Of a DNA stretch of 45,934 bases, positions 21,201-30,800 are shown piece by piece (position 1 is the stretch's first letter; each line of letters begins with the position of its first letter). Under the pieces are notes generated by a model. The model was not told the origin of the DNA. It did no database searches and saw only the letters and a list, made by a program, of their open reading frames with translations. Made by a program: the position numbers and the translations under genes. Source of the DNA: a virus. The stretch spans positions 1 to 45,934 of IMG/VR virus record IMGVR_UViG_3300032265_000516. One strand, given 5' to 3'.

Positions 21201-21796
21201 AATCTAATTATCCAGGTATACCACAACCTGATGGAGTTGGAGATCCTTCAACACAACTTACTGTAAACAGTCAGACTCTCGAAGTTAATCAAGGTCGTGT
21301 ATTTTATACATCAACCGACCAAGATGGTAACTTTGTAGTAGGTAACTTGTTCGGAGTTCAGCAGGCTACTGGTATTGTAACATTAAATGCTAGTCAGTTT
21401 GGACTAACTGGTTTAAGTCAGTTGAAACTAGGCGGAGTTTCTGTAGGTAATAACGCTGTTATTATCACATCATTTAGCACAGAACCGACTTTCTTGGCAA
21501 ATAGTAATCAGATTCTGCCAACACAGAAAGCTGTTAAATCTTATATAGCAAGTAGATTGACGCAAGGTGGATCTAACACGTTTACTGGACAATTAATAGC
21601 TGGAACGGTATCAGTTGGAGGACCAAACTTTATTGCTTCAACAGTGCCAGCTGGACAAAGTGGGTCAAATGTTAAAATGTTGAATAAAGTCAATATTGCA
21701 GGAGCTCCGGGAACAGGACTACCATACGGTGTTGACGGAACTATGATGGCAGAATCTTACTTTATACATGCCGCAAATTACCGCGGTAATTTCTAA
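12287..21796 (+). CDS. Giant modular tail fibre/adhesin, 3169 aa
   Basis: A single uninterrupted 9.5-kb frame with an AAGGAAC SD. Order of modules: residues 1-445, seven chitin-binding-like repeats (W...TTY..GD.V.YGG..Y.C...HTS, the CBM5/12 pattern); about 492-740, N-terminal half of a beta-helix (YVSTNGSDTNAG ... GTYQEILPITVPENTALVG) with one helical RD module (QRDLRYVVDAFIYDITRGGN, 575); about 743-1286, inserted beta modules; about 1286-1460, C-terminal half of the beta-helix (SDMFRVRNGTGLRNMTFSG). Then come GSGY and TYYV modules, BNR-like propeller repeats (about 2325-2760, split by an insertion), and a C-terminal domain shared with the 3961-aa protein (about 2838-3169, ILPTQKAVKSYIASRL). 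It is likely a long fibre with several glycan-binding surfaces. Enzymatic activity is not supported. Confidence 0.8.
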   Translation: MAEFKIDRLRYTWVGPWTTGTTYAKDSVVSGNGKSYVCLIPHIAGNFNTDLNSGNWTLMTTGTTWLGLWQANTTYSPGNIVIFGGSAYICIIGYTSGLTFNNFYWSLYGQFEQWQSTWATSTSYGPGSIVKYGGMIYLCITQHTSASTVSAGLEVNLSAWTVLDSGINYLGTWTASTRYKLNDVVKYGPDLWVNSTGHTSGTTFNSSGYWSIWLPGIEFGGTWSNVTAYQPGDVVTYGGYSYVSVTQNNTGNIPSIDAVDWTVFTQGYSVQGEWNNSTTYKIGSVVRRYGWTYIATADNTNQNPAAVTLATTVNTSGSSGTTLIVNSTTSVLPGMIISGNGFTRAQTVVSITGGTTLIINEPPDGTLINGESINFLGINYAYWKLHAPGVLWNNKWAVGTSYHLGDVVNWKNRTYRCILDHTAVTSPDLDASFTNWVYYLFNDTRNALNAFGDMVTFNNGSTTAIPIGTTGTVLKTVSSYPTWSTLHITPNVFYVSTNGSDTNAGTTWDTAWRTVAYACQQVAKGTMNPNASFLLASNKEFIVQESYNWQKYQIANSVSPFSSTQIAPDAVKTQRDLRYVVDAFIYDITRGGNSQTVAATLAYFDLEYSNKFITPAVAAEITYFIATLNYSFSLILNVLANTAPSANYQILEGVASSSQIAQVINLTYTTESGVTTTLANLENILITALTNQSTLSVPPANSGITTTINVKSGTYQEILPITVPENTALVGDELRGTVITPTNIVNTLATSSTAGGYNLFTVGSTVNMSNGTPVQFVSQNPVGSIIDTTFGGITAGQTYYVIGNSITPSQFQVSASNGTYSNLATTVVSSAAGSGAIFNATRNQRTYDLSLVSGGSGYVLGDIISIPGTSLGAKSPSNTITITVTGTSATYGPLGQNASNGVGSGASFTVTTSGLTYSNVVINANGGGYAVNDTVTINGGNLGGASGAIFIGFIVDNVLTVTILSTGGPLAVNDIILSGSSTILPNTSITAINSAGWNGFINGTTLTITSVTSGTPSVGMLCQGGVTSAGTYITNINTASFAGTITLGTPTTFQGQISGTTLSVSSVPTGTGITLGMVISGGSITSTTLYVVANLSGTATSLVSTWQLSESVTQSLTTLSGTQVILTASQTTGTIGVNQVVSGSGVTAPTYIVRLGSGSGSDGTYLVIPYQSATTTSMSTLSYTVNNNQTFGAYNLTTTFTGLSYSVTNSQTVDSAATPGAYYTVANDLTITVTSTNGIAGGITGVTWAGVTPGNGAISSFTKTGSSVVTLTTNRGYMYVYGGGALSDMFRVRNGTGLRNMTFSGLLGTLSAANSYGTRRPTGGTYVALDPGTGPNDTSAWIFRKSPYVQNVTTFGLGSVGMKINADLHNGGNKSMVCNDYTQIMSDGIGIWLYGGGALCEAVSVFCYYTYAGYFSENGGRMRATNGNSSYGDYGVIAEGYDNSEVPISASVNNRSQQAVASAVSSFGSSAQILKIQFTNAGNNYINQTANLLKYTNNFLNGAWQTDGNITLLQNVIAPTGITEGWQVTGITGITDSSYIYQTITIPQTGAIYTGLSGTNVQGSGTGATFNVAVAPTGYTVTVNAGGSGYVINNNITIPGNLVGGQTGLNDITLTIASIQSPSSILTVTASGNVPNGTTQYYTCSLYVLAGTSTAIDLYATFSGSSSMSSAVNYNFGTKTITASSQDGNGALPAPATAIPITSGWYRISFTVYDKTGLNTNLQFRIYPRTRYGISAYSYIYGAQIERGILTSFYLENASTTYAQNASFKITGSGTGVNTIGDEIRSSGVYQESISSGGSGYTTSSNNSQGGTGAGNIIISQSDVATQATYYGMRLFVNSGLGAGQYGYIASYNTTSKAMVVLKESFNPLLVTTSASGSPGYYTLSGTADVNTLYVNQPVQFLPNPFTTSVTSVSTSSVTVTNTTGGINNTLTVSSSLPLTLNMPITFTGVTFGQITTNFTYYVINIVDSTTIQVATSFGGSVWQLTTAVGSMSLNYPSQTGYLSGLTTNMAPNYIIQFQGVAVGNVVIGLNYYINDVIDSSTFTLSSSLVTCSPTTTSASITLNGTPYSNVVTVSDSTSVLKSFYPIIFTGSAIGVLTPGSKFYINTIIDATHFTVSQPSALITTSATVTRVTTNLITVASTTGFVSGAPIVFIGATFGGITAEQTYYISVVNNATTFTISTTPGGGAVLLTNATGTCIVKTFSSAFTLTSATGSLTGQSTGTKTVFTSGSGQMTGTFSTPTFGGVSAGTTYYIKTITVGSQNQFTLVTTSGGSTSPAITSATGSMLLGEVGWDNINSGTPDAALFDSTSVYYIEPRTTYTTPGFSYTTIAWPTAPSAIAYGNSMFMGISANGVSAYSSGNASTWQTIPLPYTAAYSSLAYGNNYWVAVSYGGSGNSTAIYSNSAGQSWLQSTLPSAKNWSSLAFGGGTFVAIASGASYNQITATAAPQAIALSGVITINGSGGILLGTPTTFTVTGGSTITVSGTNTGTGSITGYSNPTTYYILSTPTPTTSTFSISTSSGGSPVGSSVGNLTGLTFTYNYTTSGTGSKFTVGVKGTSYNVFLASGGTGFSIGDTVKIAGTSLGGATPANDLLITVTGVTGSIISAFTYTGTAVAGSNAASAYSTTLGSSWSAGSGLTSSIAWSAIVWGAGRFVAIATGSRNVGYSTDGQTWVVTSNALPVSSTWASIAFGKNMFVAVSSTSTNPVWSFDGITWYSSPYAFAANTIAYGQGVWVALSSGSSIGYTSEDARLWKFRSVSADNYTRLTFGYKASDSSGVFLSASSTILGENIIAGCTTQSRPVISGGVITNISIWEPGSGYVSSPTLTYTDPSNLSDAVSNHRLGYGVLASPTFINRGQNYSTTSTAITITGNGYADQLQTGLSLYVNQLTLLPSPGDNLTIANNGQIYKVTNATALYGTTAPNIQALINISPALTTANSPAHLAAVSIREKYSQVRLTNHDFLYIGYGNQIQSNYPGIPQPDGVGDPSTQLTVNSQTLEVNQGRVFYTSTDQDGNFVVGNLFGVQQATGIVTLNASQFGLTGLSQLKLGGVSVGNNAVIITSFSTEPTFLANSNQILPTQKAVKSYIASRLTQGGSNTFTGQLIAGTVSVGGPNFIASTVPAGQSGSNVKMLNKVNIAGAPGTGLPYGVDGTMMAESYFIHAANYRGNF
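12310..13610 (+). repeat. Seven CBM5/12-like W repeats (protein level) in the 3169-aa protein
   Basis: Seven degenerate units of about 48-60 aa follow the pattern W..ttY..GdvV.ygg..Y.c...Ht......W. The sixth (starting near 13,090, VQGEWNNSTTYKIGSVVRR) is split by a beta module of about 75 aa with LPGMIISGNGF. A matching seven-unit array starts the 3961-aa protein. The pattern is that of chitin/cellulose-binding CBM5/12 domains. Actual glycan binding is inferred. Confidence 0.6.
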
Positions 21797-21818
21797 AAGT
21801 ATGTAGATATTCAGTTAA

Positions 21819-21826
21819 GATAAATA
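21819..21826 (+). promoter_or_regulatory. Candidate late promoter (GATAAATA) before the 3961-aa gene
   Basis: TTAAGATAAATA lies in the 54-bp gap upstream of the ATG at 21851, with GAGGAA (21835-21840) as SD. It differs from TATAAATA at one base and matches the site in front of the 1502-aa fibre. A start a few bases downstream would give a leader of about 20 nt. Confidence 0.45.
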
Positions 21827-21850
21827 TAATATCAGAGGAATGGAAATAAA

Positions 21851-24800
21851 ATGGCGCAATTTAAATTAGGTAGAATTCGATTTGTTTGGCAAGGTGCGTG
21901 GTCTACAGGCACTACATACGCAGTTGACGACGTAGTATCCGTTGGCGGTAAGAGTTACATTTGTCAAATTAATCATATCGCTTCGGCTACCTTTGTTTCT
22001 GATCTAACAGCAATACCCACTAAGTGGAATATTATTGCAGACGGAACAACTTGGAGAGGAAATTGGTCTCCACAAACACTATATAACGCTGGTGATGAAG
22101 TAAAATATGGTGGTATAGTTTATATTGCAACTACAGGACACACGTCTGCTAACAATACTGCAACAACTGTAACTATTACTAATTTAGATAATATATCACA
22201 ACCTGGTTCTGTTATATTAAGTTATGCAACAACAAATCCAACCCCATTCCCAATTGGATCAACAATTACAGTTGCTGGCGCAAATGCAGGATATAACGGA
22301 ACATACACAGTTACTAACTCGACAACTTCTACAGTAACTTATACCAACGCAACTAACACAGCATGGAACGGCCAAGGCACAATTTATTCTTATGGCGGTC
22401 TTGAAGCAAGTCAAAGCTACTGGAATCAATTTGCTCCATCGTTTGATTGGAAAGGCAACTGGACAGTTAGCACAAGATATAAAACAAACGACTTTGTTGC
22501 CTACGGCGGCTACGTATATGTTTGCGTTACACCTCACCAAAGTGCTTCAACAGTTACATTAGGTTTAGAAAATAATATCGGCAACTGGCAAGTATTTAAT
22601 AATGGCATAATTTATTTAGGCACATGGAGCGGATCTTCAGTTAGATATCGTGTTAATGATGTTGTGAAGTGGGGATCAGATCTTTGGATTTGCACAGGAT
22701 CTCATACTTCTACCGGAACTAGTTTAGATGTTACTAAATTTAGTATTTTTGTTAACGGTTTTGAATTTCAAAACTCATGGAGTAATTCTGCAAACTATGT
22801 AGTAGGCGATATGGTAACATATGGCGGCTACACATACACTTCTATACAAAATGGAGTTGGACATACTCCGACTTCTAGCCCAACATATTGGCAACCATTT
22901 ACTACGGGATTCACTTTTTCAGGAGACTGGATAAGCTCAACAGCTTACAAAATTGGAACTGTAGTTAGATTAGGTGGTTATACTTACGTAGCAACAGCTG
23001 ACAACACAAATCAAACACCAAGTTTATCATCTGCATATTGGTCAAAATTAAATGCAGGGTTTAACTGGACCAATAGTTCTACTACATATACAAATATAGC
23101 TGGAACTAACACAGCTGGAACTGGCGGTGGTGCAACTTTTGACATTACTTGTTCTAACACTGTTTATACAATTACATTACACAGTAGCATTTCAATGTCT
23201 GGATATGCTTCAGGCAACACTATTAAAATTCTTGGAACACAAGTTGGTGGTTTAAGCCCAAGTAATGATATTATAATAACAGTTACAAGTGCGCCAGGTG
23301 GTGCGATATCATCGTTCACTGTATCAGGTAGATCAGTAACATGGGTATCAGGCGCATCTTATTATCAAGGAGACGTTGCATTTTTTGGTTCTAGTAGCTA
23401 TATCTGTATTCAACCTCATACATCTGCATCAGGAAACAGACCAGATGCTGACACAACTGGTTCATATTGGAACGCTATCGCAGTTGGAACTGAATCTGCC
23501 GCACTAACTACTACAGGTGATTTGTTATATTATGGTGCTAACGGCCCAACACGTTTGCCAGTAGGAACAGAAGGTCAAATTTTACGCTCAACAAATGGTT
23601 ATCCTGTATGGGCTAACTATGGTTTAATCAACAACTTAGTATATGTTGGTCCATTAGGTGTTGATATCCCAGCACCAAACTATGGACTAACTATTGACAA
23701 ACCTTGGAAAACTGTTAGATATGCTTGCTATCAAATCGAACAAGGATATTTAAATCCTAACGCTAAGTCATTGTTAGTTCGCAACAAACAGTTTGTAATG
23801 AAAGAAGTAAACAGCTATCTTTCATATACTTTCCAATCAACTGTAACAGGATTTAATACTGGTAATTACCAATTTGCTTGCACATCTACTGCATCATTTA
23901 ATGTCGGAATGCCAATAACATTTTCTGCATCTCAAGGTGGAGTAACTGCTGGAACAGTTTACTATATTAATACTATTCCTGATGCTACACATTTTACAAT
24001 TAAAGCAACTTACACAGGTGGAATTTTTGCTTTAACAGGATCTTTTAGCAGTAATTTTACAGTTAATTTTTACTACGATCAAAGCAAAGCTGAAAGAGAT
24101 GCCGGCTTAACTTACGAAGGTGTAGTATACGATTTAACTCGTGGCGGAACATTGAAAACAGTTACCAATGCAAAAGCATTTTTCACTGTAGCAGGCAATA
24201 CATATATTACTACTAACACTGGTCGCCAAATTACACAATTTATTGCGGCTCAAAATTACATAGCAAACACATTGCTACCGGCAATTTTAAGTAATACTCC
24301 TCCAGTAAATAACTATCAAATTTTAGCAGGTGTTACTTCAAGCAACCAAGCACAACAAATTATTGACAATACTATCACGGCTGAAACTACGGCATTGACA
24401 TATTGCCAATCACTAGTAAGCATTGTAACTGCGGCAATGACAGCTGGATCAGCAACATCGATTCCAACACCGTTCCAACCTAATACTACAATTGATGTTA
24501 AAACTGGAACATATAACGAAGTTCTTCCTATTGTTATTCCAGAGAATACTGCATTAGTAGGTGACGAGCTAAGAACTAGTGTTGTTCAACCAGCAGCCGC
24601 AGTTCAAAATCTTGTAAACGATGTGCCTAAGACAACTAGCGCATTAAATCGAATCAGTGCAATATTGCCAAACTTACTAACAAATCAAGCTGTTACTCCT
24701 ACATCGGGTAACACTACAGCTCAAGTGTTTTTAGGTTTCCCAGGCGCAACAAATACAACTGCTACAACTACTGTAGGAACTAACTCTGCAATAATTACAA

Positions 24801-27800
24801 ATATTATTAAAAGCGGTGTCGGAGCCGCTCCAGGTTTTAGTTTTACTAATCCTACTGGATACAACACATCTTATCTAGTTGGGTATGGTGACGGTAAAGC
24901 ACAAATGGTTAATAACTATGCGTTCTTAAAAGCTGAAATTTCAGCTTATTTGGCATTTAATTATTCAACTATTTGGTCTGCATTTGGTTCAACTGCACAA
25001 ACGCAGACAACACGTGATGTTGGATATATTTTAGATGCAATTCAATATGACATGACATATGGCGGTAATAGACAAACTATTATTGCAGCCAATGCTTATT
25101 CATCATTAGGAACCGCTCAGATTAGAACTGCTTGGCAAGCCGCAACTTTAGCCGCGTTGACTCGATTAAAAACAGTGTTAGGACAAGTAATTGTTACTAC
25201 AACTGTAACTCCAACAAGCGGCAACGTTACTAGTCAAGTAACTACTGGCACCCCAGGTAGTGCAGGCTCTGCAACATTTGCACAGGCACGTGTTCAAGAA
25301 ATCTATGATGCAGTTAACGGAACTATTGATGCTTCGATTGCCGCAAGTTCAACTTGGGTTTCAGCTTTTGCAACATCAGCTAACCAAGTAATCATTGCAC
25401 AAAAGAGCAATATACAAAATGCCGCAATGAACTGGGTTCTTGATAATTATGCAAGTAGTGCAATTAGTGCTTCTTTAACTTATCGTGATGCTGGATTAAT
25501 TGTTGATGCACTACAATATGATTTGTTGTTTGGAACTAATGCCAACTCAATCATTGCTGGCCGTGCATACTATAGAAATGACGCATCTGCACAAGCATTA
25601 TTAGCAAACGTTAATAATGAATTATCAGCAACACTAGGCGCAATTGGAATAGTTACTAACGAAGTAAAAGATGCTGTATCAACAATTAGTATAGCAACTA
25701 ATAATGTTACTAACATTATTAATAATGGAGTATCGGCAGCACCAGCATTTTACTTTACTAATCCTACCGGATACAACACTTCGTTCCTTGCAGGATACGG
25801 TGATGGTAAAGCTCAACTAGTGCAAAATTATGCCTTTATGCAAGCTGAAATTTCTGCCTATTTGGCACTTAACTATTCAGCAATATGGACAGCGTTTGGT
25901 TCAACTGCACAAACACAGACAACACGCGATGTTGGTTATATTTTAGATGCAATTCAATATGACATGACATATGGAGGTAATAGACAAACCATTATTGCAG
26001 CCAATGCCTATTCATCATTGAGCACTCCTCAAATTAGATCAGCATGGCAAGCCGCAACATTGGCTGCTCTTGCTAGATTGAACACAATTGTTGGACAAAT
26101 TGTTCAGGCGCAAACTGTCACTAAAACAACAACTGGCTCTTTACCTAATACACAAACTCAGCTAACAACAGGCGCTGCCGGTCTTCCAGGCGCTGCCACG
26201 TTTGCTCAAGCTCGTGTCCAAGAAATTTATGACGCAGTTAACGGAACTATTGATGCTTCGATTACTGCCAGCACAACTTGGGTTAATTCAAATATTGTAA
26301 ATGCGTTCAACGCACTACAAGCAAAGAAATCTATTATACAAGCTGCCGCTCAAAATTATGTAGCAACAACATATCCGTCATCGGCAATTAGCTATCCTTT
26401 AACACAACGTGATGCAGGATTAATAGTTGATGCATTGTCTTATGATACATTATATGGCACAAACTTTAATGGTATTGTTGCAGGCCGTGCATATTATAGA
26501 AATGATGCATCTGCACAAGCATTGCTAGCTAATACAAATAACGAATTAACTGCAACATTAGGTGCAATTGCTCTTGTTCAAAATTTATCAACAGGTGTAA
26601 CAACAGGTATTACCGGTGATGTCGGTAGCACTACTGCTGTTGCGAAAGCTCAAAACAGTGCTAAAGTATTGTATGATGTATTTGCTAACGGTCTAAGTAA
26701 TTTACCAACACTAGTTCAACCTGATCCAACAGGATATGGCACAACTTTAACTAATTCTGCGTGGGCCGCAACTGGTAATACTAGCGGATCAACAGTTGGT
26801 TACAACAATGGCCGCGCACAAATACTACAAAATTATGCTTTCATCAAAGCAGAAATTGCGGCATATCTAAATACAAATTATAGCGGAGTATGGACTACAT
26901 TTGGTGCTACAAATCAAGCAGAGACATTAAGAGATACTACATATATTCTTGATGCAATACGTTATGATTTAACATACGGCGGAAACCGTATGGCATTGAT
27001 TACTGGTAGTGCATATTATTCAAACTATATTAATCAAATTGTAACAGCATATTTGCCAGCAACACTTGCTGCCTTGGCAAGATTGCAGACTATCCTTGGT
27101 CAAATTGTTCAAGGAACATCTGTAACACCTTCAAGCGGTAACGTTACTAGTCAAGTAACTACAGGTAGCGCAGGAACAGCAGGCTGTGCCGCGTTTGTTC
27201 AAGGGCTTGTCCAAAATGTAATTAACTGGATTAACAACGGTGCAAGTGATACAGCAGTATTACCTTACATCGGTTGGGCAAGCAGTGATTTACAAAATGC
27301 ATTTGCCGCAGTTCAAAATAAACGTAGTGAAATTGCATCTGATGCAACTGCTTGGATACAAAAATTCTATCAATCTGTATCGTATAATATTACAACATCA
27401 ACACGTGATGCAGGTTTAATTGTTGATGCAATTTGCTACGATATGATTAACGGTGGAAACTTTAATGCTATTAAAGCAGGTTCAAGATTCTACAGCAATG
27501 TAACATCTACTAAGACTGTGTTAAGCACAGAATTGTCTGCTTGCTTAGGTGCAGTTAATTTTATGAAATATAAGATTGCAAAAATTGCCGGATCAGGCAG
27601 TGTTGCAACTTCTCAAAATATTATTAGCGATATTACACAATATATTGGTGGCTCTGGAAGAGTTGGAAACATTATGGTGCCAACTGCAACTGCTATTTCT
27701 AGCACGTATGCCGCAGCCGCACAATTAATATATGATAATAAACCTTTTATTAGAGCTGAAATACTTGCATATATTTCATCGGCATATCCATCATTACAGT

Positions 27801-30800
27801 ATAATTCTACTACATGTGATCGAGATGTTAGTTATATTTTAGATTCATTGGTATTTGATCTTCGAGTTGGCGGAAATTGGGCAACAATTAGTGCAGGTTC
27901 TGCTTATCAAAGTGCATTATATGGTTTAGAAATTTCATCAACTGAGACAACTGCAACTGTAGACGCATATGGATATTTAAAAACTCTAGTTCAAGCTATT
28001 GCTACTAATAGTGTAGCAGGAGGTTCAAGTCCTTATCAAGCTACAGTAACTCAAGTTCGTGCTGACACATTACAAACAGTTGGAAATGCAGGATCTGCAT
28101 CAGCTGTTGGCGCACTAGTTGACATTATTACTAACATTATCAGTGCTATAAGTTTAAATGCTGGCGTTCCACAAGTTACAATTACTATAATTGCAGGAAC
28201 AACAACATTTACAACAAGCTCTGCACACGGATTAAGTATTGGTGATGCTGTTGTTCCTCAGTCAACTGCAAACGGTTTAGTAGCTGGAACATGGTATTAT
28301 GTTGCTAGCACTCCTCTAACAACTACATTTACATTGTCAGCAAGTTATGGCGGTGTTACATTAACATCATTTACTAACGGAACAGGTTTATCTATTGCGG
28401 CTGGAAAAATTAATCTTCCATCTACCGCAGGAGTAAGTGCAGCCAATTTAAGTTCATACCAAACATTGTCAGGTATTAAATCAACCCTACAAAGTTTAGT
28501 GTCAACATTTATTACAACTAATTACCCAACATTAACTTATAACTCAGCATATTGCTTGAGAGATATCGGTTATGTTGTTGATATGGTTGGATTTGACATG
28601 ATGTTGGGTAGCAATTATTTGTCACAACGAGCCGCAATGAGCTATTTCCAAGCTCAGGCAGCCAAAGCAATTGGTGTGCAAAAGAGAGCCACAGTTCAAA
28701 GTTATCGATATTTGTCAACTCAGTTAATTAGCGCAGTGTCTGCAACTAACACAACTGCAAGTAATGCAATTAACTTGTTAATGACAAACTTCATTAACAT
28801 AGTAACTGGTGGCATCAATGAAATAACAGAAGTAACAGGAACTGTTACATATAACAACACACTAGGCACAATTAATGGAGCTGAAATACTTAGAGCAAAT
28901 ACTGCTTTCTTAGTTAATGAAGCAACTGCATGGATTAGTTCAAAGTTTGGCGGAGCACTTGCATCTATAAGTGGACTAGGAGTTACTACAACATCTGCTC
29001 ATAATTTATTAGCAGGCGATCCAGTTGTGTTTAATGGAATTAGCAATGGCGGAATTACTGCCGGCCAAGAATATTGGGTTTTAGCAGTTCTTAGCCCAAC
29101 TTCATTCTCTATAACATCAACATATGGAGGAACAACATCAGTTCCGTTAACTACTGTTAGCTCTCCAAGCCTAACAGCAGTTTATTATTTTAATGTTTCA
29201 TCATGCCAACGTGATATGACTGAATATGTTAAGGCATTAATTTACGATCTTCAGTATCCAGGTAACTATAAAGCATTGCGTGCCGCAAGATTGTATTTAA
29301 ATGCAGTTCAAGGCTCGCAATTATCAGACATGTTCTATGTAAGACAAAGTTGTGGCGTTAGAAACATGACTTTGAATGGTTTGAACGGGGACTTAACTCA
29401 AGTAAATTCATACGGGACACGTCGTCCAACTGCTGGCGCTTACACATCATTAGATCCAGGATTTGGTCCAAATGACAGCAATGTATGGATCAATACACGA
29501 AGCACATACTGCCAAAACGTTTCATTGTTTGGAACAGGTTGCACAGGTATGAAGATTGATGGTGCTTTGCATCAAGGCGGTAACAGATCTATTGTTGCTA
29601 ACGACTATACAACAATTTTATCAGATGGTATTGGTGTATGGTGCACAGGACATAGCGCACTAACTGAGTTGGTTTCCGTGTTCTGTTACTATAGCTATTC
29701 AGGTTATTTGAGCGAGTTAGGTGGACGTATTCGTGCAACAAACGGTAACAGCTCTTATGGAACTTGGGGTGTTATTGCCGAAGGCACAGATACACAAGAA
29801 ACTCCATTGTATGCTAATTTAAATAACCGTGCGGCGCAGGCCTACGTTACTAATGTGTTTACAGATTCTGTAAACTACGTATGGCGTATGGAATATGAAA
29901 ATGCTGGTAGTGGTTATACAAATGCTACAACAGCAGTTAGTGGCGCAGGATATAATGTTTATGCAACACAAGACGAATTCCGTGATGCTAGTGTATTCGA
30001 AACTAGAATTATTGATCCATTAAATTCTGGATCAAGCGGCGGTGTTGCTTACGGCCAAGCTATTAATGCAGGCCAGGGCGGAACATTATATCAAATTACT
30101 ATTGCCGCAACTGATATTGCGTTAAGCACTGCTTATGTAGGAATGAGAATTGTTATTACAGGCGGAACTGGTGTTGGACAATTTAGTGGAATTTTAAGTT
30201 ACAGTAACGGAACTAAAGTTGCATTAGTTTACAAAGAAAGTTTTACAACTTTACAAGTAACTGCAACTACTATAACTAACAATTTACTAACAGTTGCTAG
30301 CACAACTACGCTAACACCAGGCATGGCAATTTATTTAGATACAACTATAAACGGACTAAGTGCAAATACATTGTATTATATTAATAGTGCTAACTTTAGT
30401 TCAACACAATTCCAAATATCGCTAACATCTGGCGGATCAGGAACTGCTGTAAATATTACAACAACTGGTTCAGTTAGCATTAATTTATATGCGGCTGGAT
30501 TTGATCATGTAGTTCCAGGAACAGCTAGTGTTACTCCATTAGACTTAACTACAAACTATATTATTGAACCAAAGATCTCTTATACTGCTCCTGGCTATAC
30601 TGCAACATCACGCACATTGCCTGCTACTGCTACTTGGGGACAAGTTACATACGGCAACGGAAGATATGTTGCTGTAGCAACTGGATCAACTGCAACTGCA
30701 TACTCACTTGATGGCAAAACTTGGACTTCAGGTGGCGCCGCAACTGGGTTGTCTGGCACATTGGCAAACAGAATTGTATATGGCGGAGGCTATGGTGCAA

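Noticed and set aside
24788-26611. Repeats as a possible CRISPR array or assembly duplication
   Set aside because: The units are about 912 bp, coding and in frame, with mostly third-position differences, so they are gene-internal repeats. The differences make a pure assembly artefact unlikely.
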